Shown: positions 42,551 to 51,718, numbered from the stretch's first letter. The stretch: DNA of 64,000 nt from Thermoplasmata archaeon UBA61 (GCA_002503985.1 DASW01000008.1:1-64000); one strand, 5' to 3'. The notes: generated by a model not told the origin, from the sequence alone. Translations and numbers: made by a program.

Positions 42551-43507
42551 GTGACAGAGGTCGGGGAAGGGCAACCCTCCCGTACGGAGGTTCCGCCCGT
42601 GTGCCCGATGTGCGGGAGCACGCACCGCATCGTGGACGCGGTCCTGGCCGAAACCCACTGCGCGGAGTGCGGGCTCGTCTTCGACGGCACCCCGATCATC
42701 GCGACGGCGCCACCGCCCGCGGAAGCCTCGGGCTCGGAAGGGAGCGGCCGAGGGATCGGCCCGTTCGTCCGACCCGGAGGCACGAAGCGCGCTCTCGGTT
42801 CCACGTTGTCGCTCGCCCGGGACGGGCAGGGAAAGCGACTCGGCTGGCACCGTCGCTACGAGTTCCAGCACCTCAAGCGGGTGATGCAACGCCAGACCTC
42901 CCGGGCCGTGGACGGCCCCCTCGACCGGACCGCCGCCCGCGGCGAGATCCAGAGCGCGGGGGAGTCGATGGGGTTGCCCGCGGTGGTCCTCGCCGAGGCC
43001 GAGCACGTCTATCGGGAATCCAAGGTGCGGGGCCTCTTCCGAGGACGAAGCCTGCCCGCGAGCGTCGGGGCCTGTCTCTACGCCGCGTGCCGTCGCTTCT
43101 CCATCCCACGAACGTTGGGCGAGGTGGCACAGGCCGTAGGAGCCCGCCGCTCGGACGTCGGACGGACGTTCAAGGTCGTTCAACGGGGTTCCGGACTCCC
43201 GATTCCGGGGGTCGGGACCAAGGCGTTCCTCACCCGATACGCCGAGGAGCTTGCGCTCTCGCCCCGGGTTCGGTCTACGGTCCAAGCGATGCTCGACCAG
43301 GCCCGAGAGGACCCCGAGCTCTCGGGGCTCAGCCCGCACGGGCTCGTGGCCGCGCTGATCTACATCGCCGCGGAGCAGAACGGGGAACACCGCTCCCGCG
43401 CACAGGTCGCTCGTGTGAGCACCGTGACCGAGGTCACGTTGCGTTCCACGAGCCGTCTCGTGGAGAAGGTGTGGGGCCGCGCGGGCGTCGCGCGCGAGAC
43501 GCCGTAG
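42551..43507 (+). CDS. tfb: Transcription initiation factor B (TFB)
   Basis: The archaeal TFIIB homologue, which binds the TBP-TATA complex and recruits RNA polymerase. The N-terminal zinc ribbon has Cys18, Cys21, Cys37 and Cys40 (CPMC and CAEC); the linker carries the B-finger region; two cyclin repeats fill about 110-310, with the SLPASVGACLYAACRRFSIPRTLGEVA segment typical of TFB. Length is 318 residues. The reader/B-finger part has a GSTLSLARD stretch. Archaea often have several TFBs; this may be the general or a specialised copy. Confidence 0.95.
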   Translation: MTEVGEGQPSRTEVPPVCPMCGSTHRIVDAVLAETHCAECGLVFDGTPIIATAPPPAEASGSEGSGRGIGPFVRPGGTKRALGSTLSLARDGQGKRLGWHRRYEFQHLKRVMQRQTSRAVDGPLDRTAARGEIQSAGESMGLPAVVLAEAEHVYRESKVRGLFRGRSLPASVGACLYAACRRFSIPRTLGEVAQAVGARRSDVGRTFKVVQRGSGLPIPGVGTKAFLTRYAEELALSPRVRSTVQAMLDQAREDPELSGLSPHGLVAALIYIAAEQNGEHRSRAQVARVSTVTEVTLRSTSRLVEKVWGRAGVARETP

Positions 43508-43511
43508 CCCC

Positions 43512-43736
43512 TTACTTCAACAGGTAGTATCCGGCGGCCTTTTCGCGGACCTTGCGACGGGCCCAGCCTTTGGCCTGGAGTTCCTGAAGGGCGTTCATAA
43601 CCATCGTCTTCGGCAGCCGTGCGACCTGGGTGACCCGCTCCGCGGTCCCCAACTTCTCTTCGGAGATCATCGCGAGCTCCTTCATCGCCTTGTAAACCTT
43701 CACTGCGTTGGGAGAAACCTCATCCTCGATCCCCAT
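43512..43736 (-). CDS. Small winged-helix protein
   Basis: A 74-residue single-domain protein with a winged-helix pattern: helices around AVKVYKAMKELA and AERVTQVARLPKTMVMNALQELQAKG, then a basic wing KVREKAAGYYLL. It is likely a DNA-binding regulator or a nucleoid-associated protein. Its gene is convergent with tfb, 4 nt apart. The ATG at 43736 has GGTGAGG upstream, and AT-rich sequence lies near 43770-43780 on the minus strand. The specific family is not recognised. Confidence 0.8.
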   Translation of the reverse strand: MGIEDEVSPNAVKVYKAMKELAMISEEKLGTAERVTQVARLPKTMVMNALQELQAKGWARRKVREKAAGYYLLK

Positions 43737-43952
43737 CGGAACGCCTCACCTTCGCCGACCCCGGCACGCTCATAATGATGGCGGGCGCGCACACCTCCGC
43801 CCCCGATGGCTTATTTCGCGGCCCCGCTCTGGTTAACGTCCATGCGAGAGCCCGGTTCGCGGTCGGTGTCCCCGTTGACCTCCGACGGGCCCGGGTCGGT
43901 CACATTCCCCGTCCCGGGGCGCCGCGGCACGATGAATGGGCGGGAGTGACCG

Positions 43953-45101
43953 ATGCCGTCGTCCCGCGCGCACGTGGTCTGGACGGACCGCTTCTTCGAC
44001 TACGATTTTGGACCGTACCATCCGTTCTCCGAACGGAGCCGGGGGCTCGCGGCCCACCTCCTCGAATCCGTCACCTCCGCCTCCCACCCCGGCGTTCTGG
44101 GTTGGTCCCATACCGTCGAGGTAGCGAGCCGCCCGACGCTCGAGTCGTTCCACCAGGCCGACTATCTCGAGTTCGTGAAGCAGGCGAGCGGGATCTCGAG
44201 GGAGGTCTCCCTGGACGGGGGTGACACGCCGGCTTTCCGGGGATGCTACGACGCCGCCGCGAGGATCGTCCAAGGGGCGGTGGACGCGCTCGATTACACC
44301 CTCGAGCACCGACGCCCCGCCTTCCATCCCGGCGGCGGGCTCCACCATGCCCACCCCGACCGGGCGAGCGGCTTCTGCATCTTCAACGACGTGGCGATCG
44401 CGGTCGGCCGAGCCGTGCGCAGCGGTCATCGGGTCGCCTACATCGACATCGACGCCCACCACGGCGACGGTGTGATGTACGGGTTCTACGAATCCGGCAA
44501 GGTCCTCGACATCGACTTCCACCAGGATGGACGCACTCTGTTCCCCGGCACCGGCTTCCCGCACGAGGTCGGCCGCGGGGACGGCGCCGGCCTCAAAGCG
44601 AACGTGCCGCTCCCGCCGCGCGCGGGCGACGAGGCGCTGCTTCCGATCTTCCATCGCGTCGTCCCCGTTTTGCTACGCCGGTTCCGTCCGGAGGTCATCA
44701 TCCTCCAGCACGGGGTCGACGGCCACTACGGTGACGAGCTCGCGCATCTTCAGTACACTCCCGCCGCCTACGCCGAGGTCGACCGAGCGGTCTTGGCGCT
44801 AGCCCATGAGCTTACCGGTGGCCGTCTTTTGGTGACCGGGGGCGGCGGCTACCGCGCCGAGTCGGTGAGCCGGGTGCTCGCCCGAGTCGGGTTCGTCCTG
44901 GCAGGCCTGGCCGTGCCCGAGCCCGGCTCGCCGCTTCCCGCGGGCTACCGAAACGATTTTGTCACGACCTTCGAGAGGGATGCCCCCCGGACGTGGAGTG
45001 ACGTGCCGGTTCTCGACCCATCCCCCTGGACCGAGAGCGACGAGCGGAGTCTGGTCGGTCAGCTCGAGGGCAAGCTCGGGGAACGGTTCCCGGCTCGCTA
45101 A
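43953..45101 (+). CDS. Histone deacetylase family amidohydrolase (AcuC-like)
   Basis: A zinc-dependent deacetylase of the class I HDAC/AcuC/acetylpolyamine amidohydrolase superfamily, 382 residues. The paired active-site histidines are His131-His132 in GGGLHHAHPD; zinc ligands Asp167 and His169 are in IDIDAHHGDG; FHQDGRTLFPGTG and a glycine-rich GGGGYRAE loop complete the site. Substrates might be acetylated acetyl-CoA synthetase, chromatin proteins or polyamines. A short leaderless frame (43842-43949) precedes it. Its stop codon overlaps that of the convergent gene. Confidence 0.93.
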   Translation: MPSSRAHVVWTDRFFDYDFGPYHPFSERSRGLAAHLLESVTSASHPGVLGWSHTVEVASRPTLESFHQADYLEFVKQASGISREVSLDGGDTPAFRGCYDAAARIVQGAVDALDYTLEHRRPAFHPGGGLHHAHPDRASGFCIFNDVAIAVGRAVRSGHRVAYIDIDAHHGDGVMYGFYESGKVLDIDFHQDGRTLFPGTGFPHEVGRGDGAGLKANVPLPPRAGDEALLPIFHRVVPVLLRRFRPEVIILQHGVDGHYGDELAHLQYTPAAYAEVDRAVLALAHELTGGRLLVTGGGGYRAESVSRVLARVGFVLAGLAVPEPGSPLPAGYRNDFVTTFERDAPRTWSDVPVLDPSPWTESDERSLVGQLEGKLGERFPAR

Positions 45102-46165
45102 AGCCGGCTTCCCCATGTCGGTCGGTCGAGCCAGTCCTGGTCGGTAGCGCGAATCCCCGCCTCGACGTCGGCCCGAGTGAGACGTGCCCCCGGGTTCCCC
45201 CTCAGCTTCGAGCGGACCGAGCCGCGGGCCAGGACGGTCGAGCCGATCGCATGTAGGTCGTCGAGCGTCGCATCGACGACGGTCCCCTCGGTGGTAGAGA
45301 GCATCGCGAGGTGGACCGCCGCGAGGAACCCATCTCGGGCTAGCCAGTACCCGAGGTATCCCGAGAGCAGGGCCTCGGCGTCCTCGTCGAGGGTCGGGAG
45401 CCGATCCGGAGGCACGGCGATCCCGATAGGACGGGCGCCGCCCTCCGCCGATAGCTCAAGGGCTTCCCAGCCCCCGAGACCCTGGGCGAGGGCCATGGGG
45501 CCGGGGCGACCGTCGTAGTAGATCGGAAGTCGTTCGAGCCCCTCTTCGGCCAGGGGCGGCTCTTCGAGATGATAATCCTCGGGGGCGGGCACGAGGCGGC
45601 GCTTTCCGAGCCGTCGGCGAACCTCCTCCTCCTCGACCCAGCGACCCTGGTCTTCGAGACCGCGCGCGATTCGGCGGCGACGTCGTTCGGCCTCCGAGCG
45701 CGGACGTTCGACCGCGGGAGTGAGGCGCTGGCGGACCGATGCGAGCTCTGATTCGAAGTCCGACGGCGGTGCGGGCGATCGGGCCGAACCATTCGAGACG
45801 AGCGCGTTGAGCCGGAGGCCCGGACAGGACAGCACGACGGTCGCCTGGAGGCGCGTCCCGATGTGGACAGAGACCGGGAACTCCCGGCACGGGGCTGGCC
45901 GGGCCGCATGCACCGCACAGCGAAGATGGTCCAGGAATTGGCACGCCCCGCCCTCCGGACGCGCGGCGAGGCACGTCTCTCTGCCCTCGAGAGCGATCCG
46001 TGCCTGAGGGGCCACGGCGTGGAGCCGGGTCTCATCGTCGCGGTCGAGGCGCGGGGAAGTGAAGCAGCAAAGTCCGCAATCGGGGAGGCATGAGAATCCG
46101 AATCCGGAGAGAAGCGCGACGTCGATCTCCGGAACCGGTCGATGCGTGTGACTAGGACGCTCCAC
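45098..46165 (-). CDS. YkgJ-type Cys-cluster protein
   Basis: A 355-residue protein whose N-terminal region carries the CxxxCxxCC cluster of YkgJ-like proteins (Cys26, Cys30, Cys33, Cys34), followed by two further conserved-looking cysteines (CLAARPEGGACQFLD and RCAVHAARPAPCREFP), a pattern suited to binding iron or zinc. The C-terminal 190 residues are Arg/Glu-rich then helical, with no recognised domain. The function of YkgJ proteins is unknown. The GTG at 46165 has a GGAGGG site just upstream; the longer frame to 46381 overlaps the divergent CBS gene. Confidence 0.72.
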   Translation of the reverse strand: MERPSHTHRPVPEIDVALLSGFGFSCLPDCGLCCFTSPRLDRDDETRLHAVAPQARIALEGRETCLAARPEGGACQFLDHLRCAVHAARPAPCREFPVSVHIGTRLQATVVLSCPGLRLNALVSNGSARSPAPPSDFESELASVRQRLTPAVERPRSEAERRRRRIARGLEDQGRWVEEEEVRRRLGKRRLVPAPEDYHLEEPPLAEEGLERLPIYYDGRPGPMALAQGLGGWEALELSAEGGARPIGIAVPPDRLPTLDEDAEALLSGYLGYWLARDGFLAAVHLAMLSTTEGTVVDATLDDLHAIGSTVLARGSVRSKLRGNPGARLTRADVEAGIRATDQDWLDRPTWGSRL

Positions 46166-46231
46166 GAGTCCCCTCCCTCCGACGAGGAGCCCCGTCCTCG
46201 CCGACACCGGTAAAACACGCGACCTCGTTCT

Positions 46232-46239
46232 CATAAACT
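46232..46239 (+). promoter_or_regulatory. TATA-like box of the CBS-domain gene
   Basis: CATAAACT starts 27 nt upstream of the ATG at 46259 and predicts a leaderless mRNA. Confidence 0.5.
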
Positions 46240-46258
46240 TCACGACGTTGTCCCGGCC

Positions 46259-46702
46259 ATGGGGCTCCTGGCGAAGAACATCATGGACGCAACCCCCCTC
46301 ACGATGGACGACGAGACCGACGCCCTGACGTGTGCCCGCGCGATGGTGGCGCAACGGAAAGGCTACACGATCGTCACCCACGGGGGCGCGAAGACCGTGA
46401 CCGGGATCGTCACCGAATGGGATTTTCTGGAAAAGGTCCTTGTCGGCGGGAAGGACCCCTCCCGCTGCTTCCTCAAGGACCTGGCGTCGCCGAAACTACA
46501 GTCCTGCGCCCCCGACACGCCGATGGACCAGGTCGTTACCGACATGGCCAAGCTCGGGATCCGGCGGCTGATCGTCCGCTCGGGGGACCAGGTGGTCGGG
46601 GTGATCACCACGAGACAGATCCTGTCGACCTTCCGTCAATACGTCGACAAGCTCAGCTCGGAGATCGCCGGATACCAGTCGTCGGCGACCCCGCTCGGTT
46701 GA
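46259..46702 (+). CDS. CBS-domain pair protein
   Basis: A stand-alone Bateman module of 147 residues: two CBS motifs, NIMDATPLTMDDETDALTCA with VTGIVTEWDFLEKV, and SPKLQSCAPDTPMDQVV with VVGVITTRQILSTF. Such proteins sense adenine nucleotides or SAM and act by binding partner enzymes or transporters. No partner is evident; the divergent YkgJ-like gene and the downstream DHA2 transporter are neighbours. The ATG follows a TATA-like box with leaderless spacing. Confidence 0.87.
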   Translation: MGLLAKNIMDATPLTMDDETDALTCARAMVAQRKGYTIVTHGGAKTVTGIVTEWDFLEKVLVGGKDPSRCFLKDLASPKLQSCAPDTPMDQVVTDMAKLGIRRLIVRSGDQVVGVITTRQILSTFRQYVDKLSSEIAGYQSSATPLG

Positions 46703-46824
46703 CCTGCTCCCAGCCTTGACCGAGAAACGCCCGTCACCCGTCCGGAGTCCCTCCTGATGGCGGGTGAGCTACCCTCGTCCCCCGAAAGGCGGGCAGGCCT
46801 GCGCTCTTCGGAGGTCGGGTAGGG

Positions 46825-48276
46825 ATGCAGTACAAGTGGCTCGTCCTCTCGAACACGACGATCGCGACCCTCATGTCCGCGATCGACTCGAACATCGTCC
46901 TCATCTCGCTCCCGACGATCGGACGCGAGCTTCCGGGGACCAACGCGACCCTCCTTCTCTGGATCCTCATCGGCTACTCTCTGCTCACCTCGGTGGTACT
47001 GGTCAACTTCGGGCGTCTCTCCGACATGTTCGGCCGGGTGCGTCTCTACGTCCTCGGCTTCGCCGTGTTCACGGCGGGCTCCCTCCTGTGTGGGTTCTCG
47101 GGCACGGGGCTCGAGCTCGTCGTCTTCCGCCTCGTGCAGGCGGTCGGCGCCGGGTTCCTGTTCTCGAACTCCGTGGCGATCATCACGGACGCGTTCCCGC
47201 CGAACGAGCGGGGCCGCGCGCTCGGCGTGAACCAGGTCTCGATCGTGGTCGGGGCTATCTCCGGGCTCGTTCTGGGAGGGGTCATCACGTCCACGATCGG
47301 GTGGCGGTGGATCTTCTTCGTGAACGTCCCGATCGGGCTCGTCGCGACCCTGAGGGCGCACCGGGACCTCAAGGAGATCGCGAAGCCCGAAGCGAGGCCT
47401 CATATCGACTGGGTCGGGAACATCCTGTTCGCGACGGGGCTGACGATCTTCCTTCTAGGCGTAACGCTCGGGGCGCTCGGCCAGGTGTCCGTGACCGTCG
47501 CGGTCGCGAGCGTCCTCGTTGGGGCCGCCATCCTCGTCGTGTTCCTCGGCGTCGAGATGCGAGAGGCGCATCCGATGCTCGACCTCTCCCTCTTCCGAAA
47601 TCGTCAGTTCGCGGCCTCCGGGGTCGCGATGTTCCTCAACGCGCTCGCGCGGGGAGCGTTCACGTTCGTCCTGGTCTTCTACCTACAGGGGCCACCGCGC
47701 TTCCTGAGTCCGCTCACCGCCGGGCTGTTCCTCATCCCCACCTCCGCCTCGCTCGCCGTCTTCGGTCCCGTGAGCGGCTGGCTGTCCGACCACTACGGTC
47801 CCCGGCCGTTCCTCGTGGCGGGCCTCGGGGTCTCGGCGGCCGGGTTCGTGTGGCTCGCGACGATCGGTCCGAACGACTCCTTCCTCTCCCTCACGCCGGC
47901 GTTGATCCTGGTCGGCGCGGGGATGGGGCTCTTCGCCTCCCCGAACCGGGCGGCCATGATGACCGCGGTCCGACCCGAACGTCGGGGAGTCGCATCGGCG
48001 ATCGGTTCGACGCTCCTCAACACCGGCTCGACGATCAGCCTCGGGATCACGCTCGTCGTGATGAGCTCGGTGATCCCGCTCTCGGCGATCCAAGCGATCT
48101 TCCTCGGGACCGCGAACCCCTCCATCCCGTTCACCGGAGCCGCGAGCTTCCTGACCGCGATCCACCTCATCTTCGTCATCTCGGCGATCCTGCTGCTCGG
48201 CGCGCTCGTGCCGTCGATCCTCCGGGGCTCGTCGACCCCCCAGGGTGCTGAGCCGGCCCCGGAAGCGGGCGATTGA
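46825..48276 (+). CDS. DHA2-family MFS exporter (EmrB/QacA type)
   Basis: A 483-residue, probably 14-helix, drug:proton antiporter. The DHA2 hallmarks are visible: SAIDSNIVLISLPTI in helix 1, the GRLSDMFGRVR A-motif loop, and the SVAIITDAFPPNERGRALG segment leading to the motif in helix 5. It likely extrudes toxic compounds, but the substrate is unknown. The ATG has GGAGGTCGGG just upstream. The gap 46703-46824 before it has no visible gene. The next gene follows 56 nt after its stop, with its own promoter. Confidence 0.88.
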   Translation: MQYKWLVLSNTTIATLMSAIDSNIVLISLPTIGRELPGTNATLLLWILIGYSLLTSVVLVNFGRLSDMFGRVRLYVLGFAVFTAGSLLCGFSGTGLELVVFRLVQAVGAGFLFSNSVAIITDAFPPNERGRALGVNQVSIVVGAISGLVLGGVITSTIGWRWIFFVNVPIGLVATLRAHRDLKEIAKPEARPHIDWVGNILFATGLTIFLLGVTLGALGQVSVTVAVASVLVGAAILVVFLGVEMREAHPMLDLSLFRNRQFAASGVAMFLNALARGAFTFVLVFYLQGPPRFLSPLTAGLFLIPTSASLAVFGPVSGWLSDHYGPRPFLVAGLGVSAAGFVWLATIGPNDSFLSLTPALILVGAGMGLFASPNRAAMMTAVRPERRGVASAIGSTLLNTGSTISLGITLVVMSSVIPLSAIQAIFLGTANPSIPFTGAASFLTAIHLIFVISAILLLGALVPSILRGSSTPQGAEPAPEAGD

Positions 48277-48302
48277 CCCCCGTGTGCCGGGGCCCACCAA
48301 CG

Positions 48303-48310
48303 GCTTATCT
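48303..48310 (+). promoter_or_regulatory. TATA-like box of the cDPGS-like gene
   Basis: GCTTATCT starts 30 nt before the ATG at 48333, again fitting a leaderless mRNA. Confidence 0.5.
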
Positions 48311-48332
48311 AGCCCGATTCGGTCGGACCGGC

Positions 48333-49655
48333 ATGGCTCTTCAGCGAGTCGTCATCGTAGGTGCGGCCGGGCGAGACTTCCACAACTTCAACCTCCTCTA
48401 CCGGGGCCGTCCGGAATTCCAGGTGGTCGCGTTCACGGCGGCGCAGATCCCGAACATCTCCGGTCGGGTCTACCCCGCGGGTCTCGCCGGCCCGGGATAC
48501 CCGAAGGGCATCCCGATCGTGCCGGAGAACGAGCTCAAGGACCTCATTCGTCGGGAATCGGTGGACCTCGTGGTCCTCTCCTACTCCGACCTTCCTCACA
48601 CCGAGGTCATGCACAAGGCCTCGATCGCGCTGGCCGCGGGAGCGAGCTTCATGCTCGCCGGGCCGAAGGCGACCATGGTACCGTCGTCGAAGCCGGTGGT
48701 GGCCGTCTGCGCCGTGCGCACGGGGGCGGGAAAGAGCCCGCTGACGCGGTTCGTCGCCGGGTACTTCCGCCAGCACGGTAAGCGGGTTGCGATCGTCCGG
48801 CATCCGATGCCGTACGGCGACCTGATGGCCCAGGCGGTCCAGCGGTTCGCTACCATGGAGGACCTCGAGCGGGCGCACTGCACGATAGAGGAGCGTGAAG
48901 AGTACGAGCCGATCATCCGGGACGGAGCGGTCGTCTTCGCGGGCGTCGACTACGAACCGATCCTTCGTCGGGCCGAGGCGGAGGCGGACATCGTGATCTG
49001 GGACGGAGGGAACAACGACCTCCCGTTCTACGCGCCGAACCTCATGTTCACGGTCGCTGACCCCTACCGGGCCGGCCACGAGATGTCCTACTACCCGGGA
49101 GAGGCGAACTTCCGGATGGCCAACGTGATCGTCATCAGCAAGACGGACTCCGCCCCGCCCGAGGCCGTCCAGACGATCGAACAGAACGCGGCGCGGGCGA
49201 ACCCGTCGGCGAAGGTCCTCCTTGGGGGACTGAAGCTGATTTCGCCCGAGGCAGAACGGCTCCGGGGGCATCGGACGATCGTCGTGGAGGACGGACCGAC
49301 CGTCACTCACGGTGGGCTCGACACGGGCGCCGGCACGCTCATCGCCGAGCGCCACGGTGCTCAGATCATCGACCCACGACCGTTCGCGGTCGGTACCATC
49401 GCCGGCGTCTACAAGGACTACCCGCACCTCCAGCGGATCCTCCCCGCGATGGGGTACAGCGAGGCGCAGGTGAAGGACCTCGAGGAGACGATCCGCCGGT
49501 CGAACGCGGAGTTCGTTATCGACGGCAGCCCGGTCGACCTGGCGCGACTCGTCCACGTGCCGCAGCCGATCGTATCGGTCCGCTACGAGTACGACGACCT
49601 CGGGAGCGGGGTCACGAAGGTGCTCGAGGAGTTCCTTCGGACGGTGCGAAAGTAG
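48333..49655 (+). CDS. Cyclic 2,3-diphosphoglycerate synthetase-like P-loop protein
   Basis: A 440-residue protein of the predicted-GTPase family that includes cyclic 2,3-diphosphoglycerate synthetase of thermophilic methanogens. It begins with a Rossmann-like VVIVGAAGRDFHNFN, then a P-loop TGAGKS (130-135) before LTRFVAGYFRQHGKRVAIVRHPMPYG, and later the WDGGNNDLPFYAP strand. cDPG is a thermoprotectant and phosphate store in some methanogens; in other archaea the activity of homologues is untested. The ATG at 48333 fits the TATA spacing; an extension to 48273 is rejected. Confidence 0.82.
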   Translation: MALQRVVIVGAAGRDFHNFNLLYRGRPEFQVVAFTAAQIPNISGRVYPAGLAGPGYPKGIPIVPENELKDLIRRESVDLVVLSYSDLPHTEVMHKASIALAAGASFMLAGPKATMVPSSKPVVAVCAVRTGAGKSPLTRFVAGYFRQHGKRVAIVRHPMPYGDLMAQAVQRFATMEDLERAHCTIEEREEYEPIIRDGAVVFAGVDYEPILRRAEAEADIVIWDGGNNDLPFYAPNLMFTVADPYRAGHEMSYYPGEANFRMANVIVISKTDSAPPEAVQTIEQNAARANPSAKVLLGGLKLISPEAERLRGHRTIVVEDGPTVTHGGLDTGAGTLIAERHGAQIIDPRPFAVGTIAGVYKDYPHLQRILPAMGYSEAQVKDLEETIRRSNAEFVIDGSPVDLARLVHVPQPIVSVRYEYDDLGSGVTKVLEEFLRTVRK

Positions 49656-49670
49656 CCGGTCCGGCCGCGC

Positions 49671-50069
49671 TCAGTGGGCGTTGGCCGTGGGACTCGGGGC
49701 CTCGAGCCCAGTGAGCTGGGCCAAGGCACGGACGAGGGCCCCCGAATCGAGCGGTAGCCCGAGCGAGCGAACGTTCGGCGGCCACTTCCTCCCGTCCTGG
49801 AGCGCGCGCTGGCCGACCACTAGGAGCGGAACGTCCCGGGCCTGCGGGGGGAACGACTCGGGATAGCCACGCAGGGTCTCGCTGTACGCCTGGTTGCAGG
49901 CGACCACGAACGCCCGGATCGGCTCCGCGGTCCGGTCGTCGATGCGGGCGAGCGCCGAGGAAATCGACCCGAAGGAGACCACGCGGAACCCGACCGTCTC
50001 GAGCAGGATCTGGACCGAGTCGGCGAGGCTCGGGGTCTCCCGAACCACCAGGAGCAGCGGGCGGACCAT
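49671..50069 (-). CDS. Pseudo-receiver domain protein
   Basis: A 132-residue protein with the alternating pattern of a CheY-like receiver: LLLVVRETPSLADSVQILLETVGFRVVSF resembles the first strand and helix, and VPLLVVGQ the fourth strand. The acidic pair (RET), the phosphoacceptor Asp (VVACNQ) and the Lys (LGLPL) are all missing, so it cannot be phosphorylated in the usual way. It is divergent from the histidine kinase gene at 50182, which suggests a part in the same pathway, for instance as a decoy or scaffold. Confidence 0.65.
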   Translation of the reverse strand: MVRPLLLVVRETPSLADSVQILLETVGFRVVSFGSISSALARIDDRTAEPIRAFVVACNQAYSETLRGYPESFPPQARDVPLLVVGQRALQDGRKWPPNVRSLGLPLDSGALVRALAQLTGLEAPSPTANAH

Positions 50070-50181
50070 TACGAGGAATCATGCGACTAGGGATATTCGT
50101 CTCGCCGTGGAACCGGCTTGACATCCTCTCTCACGGCTGGCGGAAAGACCTAAACCTCAGGGGCTCTCGGGCGCTCCGCCC

Positions 50182-51639
50182 ATGGCCGAGCGCGGATGGT
50201 TCGAAGCGACCTTCGAGCGCGGACCGATGGGGGCGCTTCTCCTCTCCCCGGACGGGAGTATCCAGCGGTCCAACCCTGCGTTCCGGGAGCTTCTGGGGGC
50301 CGAGGAGGACCCGGTCGGCCACAAGCTCGCGGAGATCCTGGCCTCGGGGCACGAGCGACTGGAGGAAGGACGCCTTCGGGCCCAGGGCGAAGAGAAGGCC
50401 CGTTCGTTGCACGGGTTCACGCTCGAGGCGGTCGGACGAAAACGCCGGCATATCGTGGACGTCGAGTTCTATCCCCAGTCGAACGAGACGGGCGAGGTCA
50501 CCGGAGTGCTTCTGGTCTTCCACGACCGGACCGGGATCTACCAGGACTCGGCCGCCACGGCGCGGCTGTTCCACCAGGCGTTCCTGCATTCGACCAACGC
50601 GATGGAGCTCACCGACCGGGACGGCTTCCTGATCGACGTCAACCCGGCGTTCGAGCGGATCTACGGATACCGTCGCGAGGAGGTCATGGGGGCGCGACCC
50701 AATCTGGTCGCGAGCGGGAAGACCGACCGAGCGACCTACTCCCGGATGTGGAAGGACCTCCTCGACCCGAAGGTCGGCTCTTGGTCCGGAGAGCTCATCA
50801 ACCGGGACCGAGGGGGCATCGAGCATCCGGTGCTGATCACGATCACCGCGATCCGCGGCGACGACGGGGCCATCACCCACTTCCTCGGCGTGGCGGTCGA
50901 CCTGACCGAGATGCGACGGTTGGAGCGCCAGGCTCTCCATTCCGACCGCCTCGTCTCGCTCGGTCAATTGGCGGCCGGTGTCGCTCACGAGATCAACACA
51001 CCGCTCGCGAACATCATGCTCATCGCCGAGTCCGTACGCCGGCGCACCGCGGACTCCTGGACCCGAGGACGGGTCGATTCCCTGTTGCACCAGACGGATT
51101 CGGCCGCGCGGATCGTGAGGGGCCTCCTCGACTTCGCCCGGCGCCCCGAGGCCATGGTCGGAGAGGTCGACCTCGCCGATTCCGTTCGGTCGGTGACCGG
51201 CTTCCTCATGGGCAAGCAGTCGGCCGCGGTCGAGGTGGACGTCGCGCTGCCGGACGAGCCCCTCCTCGTGCGGGGCGACCGCGAACAGATCAACCAGGTG
51301 ATCACGAACCTCCTGAACAACGCCTACGACGCGCTGAACGGCCAAGGGCAGATCGAGGTCCGTCTCACGGCGGACCCGGAGCGGGTCCACTTGAGCGTGG
51401 CCGACAACGGTCCGGGGATCCCGCCGGATGTGCGCGCTCATCTGTTCGAGCCGTTCTTCACCACGAAACCCGAAGGGAAGGGCACGGGTCTCGGCCTGGC
51501 CATCTGCATCGGGATCGTCGAGTCCCATGGGGGAACGATCGACGTCGAATCGGAGGTAGGAAAGGGGTCGAAGTTCTCGGTGCACCTCCCGCGCCTCACC
51601 TCGAGCGGCGTCGAGCGGCCCGCCGGCGTCCGACCGTGA
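50182..51639 (+). CDS. Soluble PAS-PAS sensor histidine kinase
   Basis: A 485-residue kinase without membrane helices, hence a cytoplasmic sensor. Two PAS domains (about 5-120 and 125-245, the second with the IDVNPAFERIYGYRREEVMG core), a HisKA dimerisation helix with phospho-His269 in GVAHEINTP, and an HATPase domain with N box NLLNNAYDAL, G1 DNGPGIP, F box and G2 GKGTGLGLAI. The signal is unknown; no haem or flavin motif is obvious. It lies 79 nt upstream of its likely partner regulator on the same strand. Confidence 0.95.
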   Translation: MAERGWFEATFERGPMGALLLSPDGSIQRSNPAFRELLGAEEDPVGHKLAEILASGHERLEEGRLRAQGEEKARSLHGFTLEAVGRKRRHIVDVEFYPQSNETGEVTGVLLVFHDRTGIYQDSAATARLFHQAFLHSTNAMELTDRDGFLIDVNPAFERIYGYRREEVMGARPNLVASGKTDRATYSRMWKDLLDPKVGSWSGELINRDRGGIEHPVLITITAIRGDDGAITHFLGVAVDLTEMRRLERQALHSDRLVSLGQLAAGVAHEINTPLANIMLIAESVRRRTADSWTRGRVDSLLHQTDSAARIVRGLLDFARRPEAMVGEVDLADSVRSVTGFLMGKQSAAVEVDVALPDEPLLVRGDREQINQVITNLLNNAYDALNGQGQIEVRLTADPERVHLSVADNGPGIPPDVRAHLFEPFFTTKPEGKGTGLGLAICIGIVESHGGTIDVESEVGKGSKFSVHLPRLTSSGVERPAGVRP

Positions 51640-51718
51640 CGCCCGACGCCCCGGGGCTTCGCTGTCACGAGTTCGGGCTCGGAGGCAGCGTTATTGCGGG
51701 AAAGGGAGTTCCCTAGCT

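Noticed and set aside
41423..43390. 655-codon open frame on the minus strand
   Set aside because: It runs antisense through tfb and the end of infB, both clearly identified; composition is shadow-like.
48309..49556. 415-codon minus-strand frame
   Set aside because: It is antisense to the cDPGS-like gene and shows only charged low-complexity sequence.
50131..51585. 484-codon minus-strand frame
   Set aside because: It is antisense to the histidine kinase, whose H, N and G boxes are all visible.
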